Source: Candidatus Methylarchaceae archaeon HK02M2 (GTDB taxonomy: Archaea > Thermoproteota > Nitrososphaeria > Nitrososphaerales > JACAEJ01). Taken from it: a DNA stretch of 33,531 nucleotides. The translations under genes and the position numbers were made by a program. Below, in pieces: positions 30,938-33,531 of the stretch. How positions within the stretch are numbered: the first letter of the stretch is position 1; every line of letters begins with the position of its first letter. A model generated the notes under the pieces. It did not search any database and was not told where the DNA came from. It saw nothing but the letters and a program-made list of their open reading frames with translations. The stretch spans positions 1-33,531 of the forward strand of contig JAKLZG010000002.1 in the NCBI GenBank assembly GCA_024256165.1, given 5' to 3'.

Positions 30938-31327
30938 ATGGATTCAAATTACTTTGATTTATTGGCTTTGACGATATACTTCATTCTGTCGGCTGTAGTC
31001 CCTATAGGTCTTTACAGTGCAGGTTTACTTTTAGGCGAAAAAAAGCCAAGCACAGAGAAGAACATGTCATTCGCTTGTGGACAAGTACCAGTGGGAGAAG
31101 CACATATGAGGATTACAATACAATATTACCCTTATGTACTCATATATGGTGTATTTACAGCTTTTGCGATCCTCATGCTTGTTTCTGCGCCGGGATTAGC
31201 TGACCTTGAATTGAAAACAAAGTTGTTTGGTCCGATAGGGATTCCGTTCATAACAATAGGCATATTGACATTGGTGGCGTTAGTTGCATCAGATGCCTTA
31301 AGACGTTTCAAGTTATGGAGGAAGTAA
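30938..31327 (+). CDS. nuoA: Complex I subunit NuoA/FpoA (atypical)
   Basis: The 129-residue protein with three membrane helices has the NuoA pattern FACGQVPVGEAHMRITIQYYPY, corresponding to the YECG...P.G.A.....YY segment. The second helix reads YGVFTAFAILMLVSAPG where NuoA normally has FDVE, so both conserved acidic residues are replaced. The basic C-terminus RRFKLWRK follows the third helix. It is the first gene of the plus-strand A-B-C-D-H arm, with NuoB beginning 1 nt after its stop. Confidence 0.85.
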   Translation: MDSNYFDLLALTIYFILSAVVPIGLYSAGLLLGEKKPSTEKNMSFACGQVPVGEAHMRITIQYYPYVLIYGVFTAFAILMLVSAPGLADLELKTKLFGPIGIPFITIGILTLVALVASDALRRFKLWRK

Positions 31328-31328
31328 G

Positions 31329-31802
31329 TTGTTTCCAAAAATAAGAAATTGGCTCATGAGTATAAAATTTCTTCGAAAAATATTCAATTGGGGCAGGGCA
31401 TGGTCACTATGGTCTGTACATTTAGAGACAGGATGCTGTGGTCCAGAAGATATGGGAAGGGCATGTTCTAGGTTCGATACAGAACGTTTCGGTACACTTC
31501 CTTTCCCTAGTTTGAGAGAGTGCGATCTGCTATTTATAACAGGTTTGGTTACAAAGAAAATGGCGAAAAGGGTGAAGATGATATATGATCAAATGCCAGA
31601 ACCAAAGTATGTAATAGCTTTAGGAGAATGCGCGGCTACAGGCGGATTCTATTGGGACTCATACAGCGTTGTTCAAGGTGTTGATAAGGTGATACCGGTC
31701 GATGTGTATGTACCGGGGTGTCCTCCAAGACCTGAAGCTTGGATTCAGGGAATACAGATGCTACAAGAAAAGATCAAGAAAGAAGGAATTGATGAAAAAT
31801 GA
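31329..31802 (+). CDS. nuoB: Complex I subunit NuoB/FpoB
   Basis: The 157-residue peripheral subunit binds the terminal N2 4Fe-4S cluster. All four ligands are present: C36-C37 (ETGCCGPED), C101 (GECAATGG) and C131 (PGCPPRPEAW). YDQMPEPKYVIALGEC and SYSVVQGVDKVIPVDVYVPGCPPRP are near-canonical. The N-terminus is short, and the TTG start at 31329 is accepted because it immediately follows the NuoA stop. The ATG of NuoC overlaps its TGA. Confidence 0.95.
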   Translation: MFPKIRNWLMSIKFLRKIFNWGRAWSLWSVHLETGCCGPEDMGRACSRFDTERFGTLPFPSLRECDLLFITGLVTKKMAKRVKMIYDQMPEPKYVIALGECAATGGFYWDSYSVVQGVDKVIPVDVYVPGCPPRPEAWIQGIQMLQEKIKKEGIDEK

Positions 31803-32275
31803 GTGGAAATACAGTAGAAGATCAAGTTGTTGAAAACGTAAAGGCCAGCTTCCCTAATGATGTATTAGACACTGAAGTTCAAAGAAAGGGAAGAGTATCG
31901 ATATCTGTAAAGAGGGATAAAATCTATGATCTAGGAATATTTTTGAGAGATCAGCTAGGATTTGACCATATAGCTTCAGTTTCGGGTGTGGATTACATAA
32001 ATGAGAAGGAGATTGAAGTAATTTACCATGTCTGGTCGATCGATAAAAAGATTTTAATTGGTTTGAGAACAAGAATCCCAAGGGATAACCCAGTTCTAAA
32101 GTCCCTCATTGGAGTATGGGAAGGGGCGCTCTATTTTGAGAGGGAAACATGGGAGATGTTTGGGATAAAGTTCGAGGGGCATCCAAATCTGTCCATACTA
32201 CTTCTTCCTGAAGATTGGGATGGAATACCTCCATTAAGAAAGGATTTTGTCCTCCCTAAAAAACCTCAAGAGTAA
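31799..32275 (+). CDS. nuoC: Complex I subunit NuoC/FpoC (30-kDa type)
   Basis: The 158-residue peripheral subunit has the 30-kDa signature FERETWEMFGIKFEGHPNLSILLLPEDW followed by PPLRKDF. Its N-terminal half (GFDHIASVSGVDY) also fits. It carries no cofactor and packs against NuoD. The ATG overlaps the NuoB stop by 4 nt, and NuoD begins 18 nt downstream. It is a separate polypeptide and not the NuoCD fusion of some bacteria. Confidence 0.94.
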   Translation: MSGNTVEDQVVENVKASFPNDVLDTEVQRKGRVSISVKRDKIYDLGIFLRDQLGFDHIASVSGVDYINEKEIEVIYHVWSIDKKILIGLRTRIPRDNPVLKSLIGVWEGALYFERETWEMFGIKFEGHPNLSILLLPEDWDGIPPLRKDFVLPKKPQE

Positions 32276-32293
32276 AATGGGGAGTTAAAGATT

Positions 32294-33376
32294 ATGCCTG
32301 TTATGAGATTGAGCATGGGACCGCAACACCCAGTAACAAGTCATTTTAGGTTTCTGGTTGATGTTGATGGTGATGAAGTCTTAAACTTTGAATGGGATGT
32401 AGGGTACACACATCGAGGAATAGAGAAGTTAGTAGAGAACAGAATATATCTCCAGAATATACCTGTTGTCGAGAGAATCAATAGCTATTGTGATGCCATT
32501 GGTACAACTCTTGGATATGTTGAGGTTGTAGAAGAGTTAATGGGTGTGGAGATACCCGAGAGGGCAAAGTATCTAAGGGTTATTGTAGCTGAGCTGAATA
32601 GGATCGCAAGTCACCTATATGCTGTATGCCTGGTAGGCATTTCAGCCGGGTTTGAGACTATGTTGATGTGGTGCATAAATGAGAGAGAATTGATATTAGA
32701 CTTACTAGTTCAACTATCTGGTCAAAGAATAACCTATACATATCCTACAATAGGTGGAGTCCGCTGGGATATGCCTGATGGGTTTAAAGAAGAAGCTTTG
32801 AAAAGGCTCGACTATCTTGAGAAGAGGCTTGAAGATTATTATAAGATGATGGCTTGGAATCGTACTTTCGAGATGCGCTTTAAAAACGTAGGTATCTTAA
32901 AACCTTCAGATGCGATAAGATTAGGGATAGTTGGACCTAACCTTAGAGCTTCTGGAGTGAAGGCTGATGTCAGAAAAGATGAACCGTATGAAGTTTATGA
33001 TAGGTTCGACTTTGAAGTTCCCATAGGCAAGAATGGAGATTGTTATGATAGAGCGTCTATGAGATTAAAAGAGATCGAACAAAGTATAGTCATTTTAAGG
33101 CAAGCATTAAAAGAAATACCAGAAGGCCCCTTAAAAGTAGGAACCCCGCCAACCGCACCTAAAGGAGAAACCTATAGCAGGGTTGAATCAGCTAGGGGAG
33201 AGTTCGGTTACTATCTCATAAGTGATGGAAAGAGCAAGCCTTACAGATTGAAAATCAGCACACCTTCTTTTAGAAACCTTCCAGCACTACCTCATCTATG
33301 TAAAAATATACCGCTTGGAGATATACCCGTTATATTCATAACTTTCGATTATATACCGTTGGATGTGGATAGGTGA
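32294..33376 (+). CDS. nuoD: Complex I subunit NuoD/FpoD (49-kDa type)
   Basis: The 360-residue peripheral subunit forms the acceptor-binding site with NuoB. GPQHPVTSHFRF (His17) and ERINSY (Tyr65) match the two quinone-site residues of complex I by my alignment. GYTHRGIEKL, AELNRIASHL, IGGVRWDMPDG and SARGEFGYYL are also present. The paired CxxC motifs of the related NiFe hydrogenase large subunits are absent, so this is not a group 4 hydrogenase. A lipophilic acceptor such as a quinone or methanophenazine is inferred. It is slightly shorter than bacterial NuoD. Confidence 0.94.
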   Translation: MPVMRLSMGPQHPVTSHFRFLVDVDGDEVLNFEWDVGYTHRGIEKLVENRIYLQNIPVVERINSYCDAIGTTLGYVEVVEELMGVEIPERAKYLRVIVAELNRIASHLYAVCLVGISAGFETMLMWCINERELILDLLVQLSGQRITYTYPTIGGVRWDMPDGFKEEALKRLDYLEKRLEDYYKMMAWNRTFEMRFKNVGILKPSDAIRLGIVGPNLRASGVKADVRKDEPYEVYDRFDFEVPIGKNGDCYDRASMRLKEIEQSIVILRQALKEIPEGPLKVGTPPTAPKGETYSRVESARGEFGYYLISDGKSKPYRLKISTPSFRNLPALPHLCKNIPLGDIPVIFITFDYIPLDVDR

Positions 33377-33380
33377 GAAG

Positions 33381-33531
33381 ATGCTAGGGTTAGGTTTTGC
33401 CGAACTCATCGAACTTTTCCTAAAGGTTTTGATCTTTCCTGGGACAGCATTTACCTTGCTGTTCTCTATAATCGTTATATGGTTTGAACGTAAATTCCTA
33501 GCAAGGATGCACCTAAGAATAGGGCCCCTTC
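33381..33531 (+). CDS. nuoH: Complex I subunit NuoH/FpoH, N-terminal part (cut by window end)
   Basis: Fifty codons are visible from the ATG at 33381, which has a GGTGAG site just before it and begins 4 nt after NuoD. One membrane helix (FPGTAFTLLFSIIVIWF) is followed by ERKFLARMHLRIGP, the conserved first loop of NuoH that lines the quinone chamber. The rest lies outside the window. Confidence 0.92.
   Translation, partial: MLGLGFAELIELFLKVLIFPGTAFTLLFSIIVIWFERKFLARMHLRIGPL

Noticed and set aside
32294-33376. NiFe-hydrogenase large subunit (group 4)
   Set aside because: Both CxxC metal-ligand motifs are absent, and the quinone-site His and Tyr of NuoD are present.
1-33531. CRISPR arrays, insertion sequences or rRNA genes
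   Set aside because: No regularly spaced direct repeats, transposase-like frames or rRNA sequence were seen on either strand.

Overview
The window is archaeal chromosomal DNA of roughly 33-40% GC. It carries archaeal ribosomal proteins (L7Ae, S28e, L24e), isopentenyl phosphate kinase, a type 2 IPP isomerase, an archaeal-type glutamyl-tRNA synthetase, a tetraether-lipid radical SAM enzyme (Tes family), an intron-containing tRNA-Cys without encoded CCA, and O-phosphoseryl-tRNA synthetase (SepRS). The mevalonate-type isoprenoid genes next to gltX resemble TACK archaea. SepRS plus a Nuo/Fpo-like complex would suit a Bathyarchaeia-like or other SepRS-bearing lineage. That placement is an inference from gene content and is only moderately certain.

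Layout. 1-5249 (+): the C-terminal end of isopentenyl phosphate kinase, fni/idi2, a GGPP synthase, gltX and hisF. 5250-5910: a 661-nt AT-rich gap with T-tracts and a perfect 14-bp inverted repeat. 5911-6345 (+): L7Ae, ending convergently against a flavin reductase-like gene. 6342-14759 (-): a strikingly AT-rich block encoding a multi-subunit glutamate synthase-like system. It comprises a FAD/Fe-S oxidase interrupted by one in-frame TAA, two paralogous ferredoxin-FMN subunits (one catalytically degenerate), and a class II amidotransferase fused to a GXGXG domain; a small winged-helix-like ORF lies at its promoter end. 14844-16335 (+): a ribbon-helix-helix protein and a GvpD/KaiC-like P-loop ATPase. 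16383-19339 (-): glutamine synthetase and fused GMP synthase. 19517-20344 (+): S28e, L24e and Ndk. 20438-24731: the Tes-like radical SAM gene, tRNA-Cys (-), SepRS and a second prenyl synthase. 24741-33531: a divergently arranged Nuo/Fpo-like membrane complex, with J1-J2-K, an MrpD/NuoN-like subunit, L and M on the minus strand, and A-B-C-D-H on the plus strand (H cut by the window end).

How the genes work together. IPK, Fni and GGPP synthase make prenyl diphosphates, and the Tes-like enzyme would join lipid tails into tetraethers. The second prenyl synthase has a different chain-length pocket and stands next to the respiratory complex. SepRS charges tRNA-Cys with phosphoserine for indirect Cys-tRNA formation, and its presumed tRNA substrate is encoded about 200 bp away. 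Glutamine synthetase and the glutamate synthase-like block would form an ammonia assimilation (GS/GOGAT) loop.

The least ordinary features are the glutamate synthase-like block, with no recognisable GltD-type subunit, a duplicated degenerate subunit, an amidotransferase lacking any AUG/GUG/UUG before its catalytic Cys and a nonsense codon in the FAD subunit; the tRNA-Cys/SepRS neighbourhood; and the mixed Nuo/Mrp character of the membrane complex.
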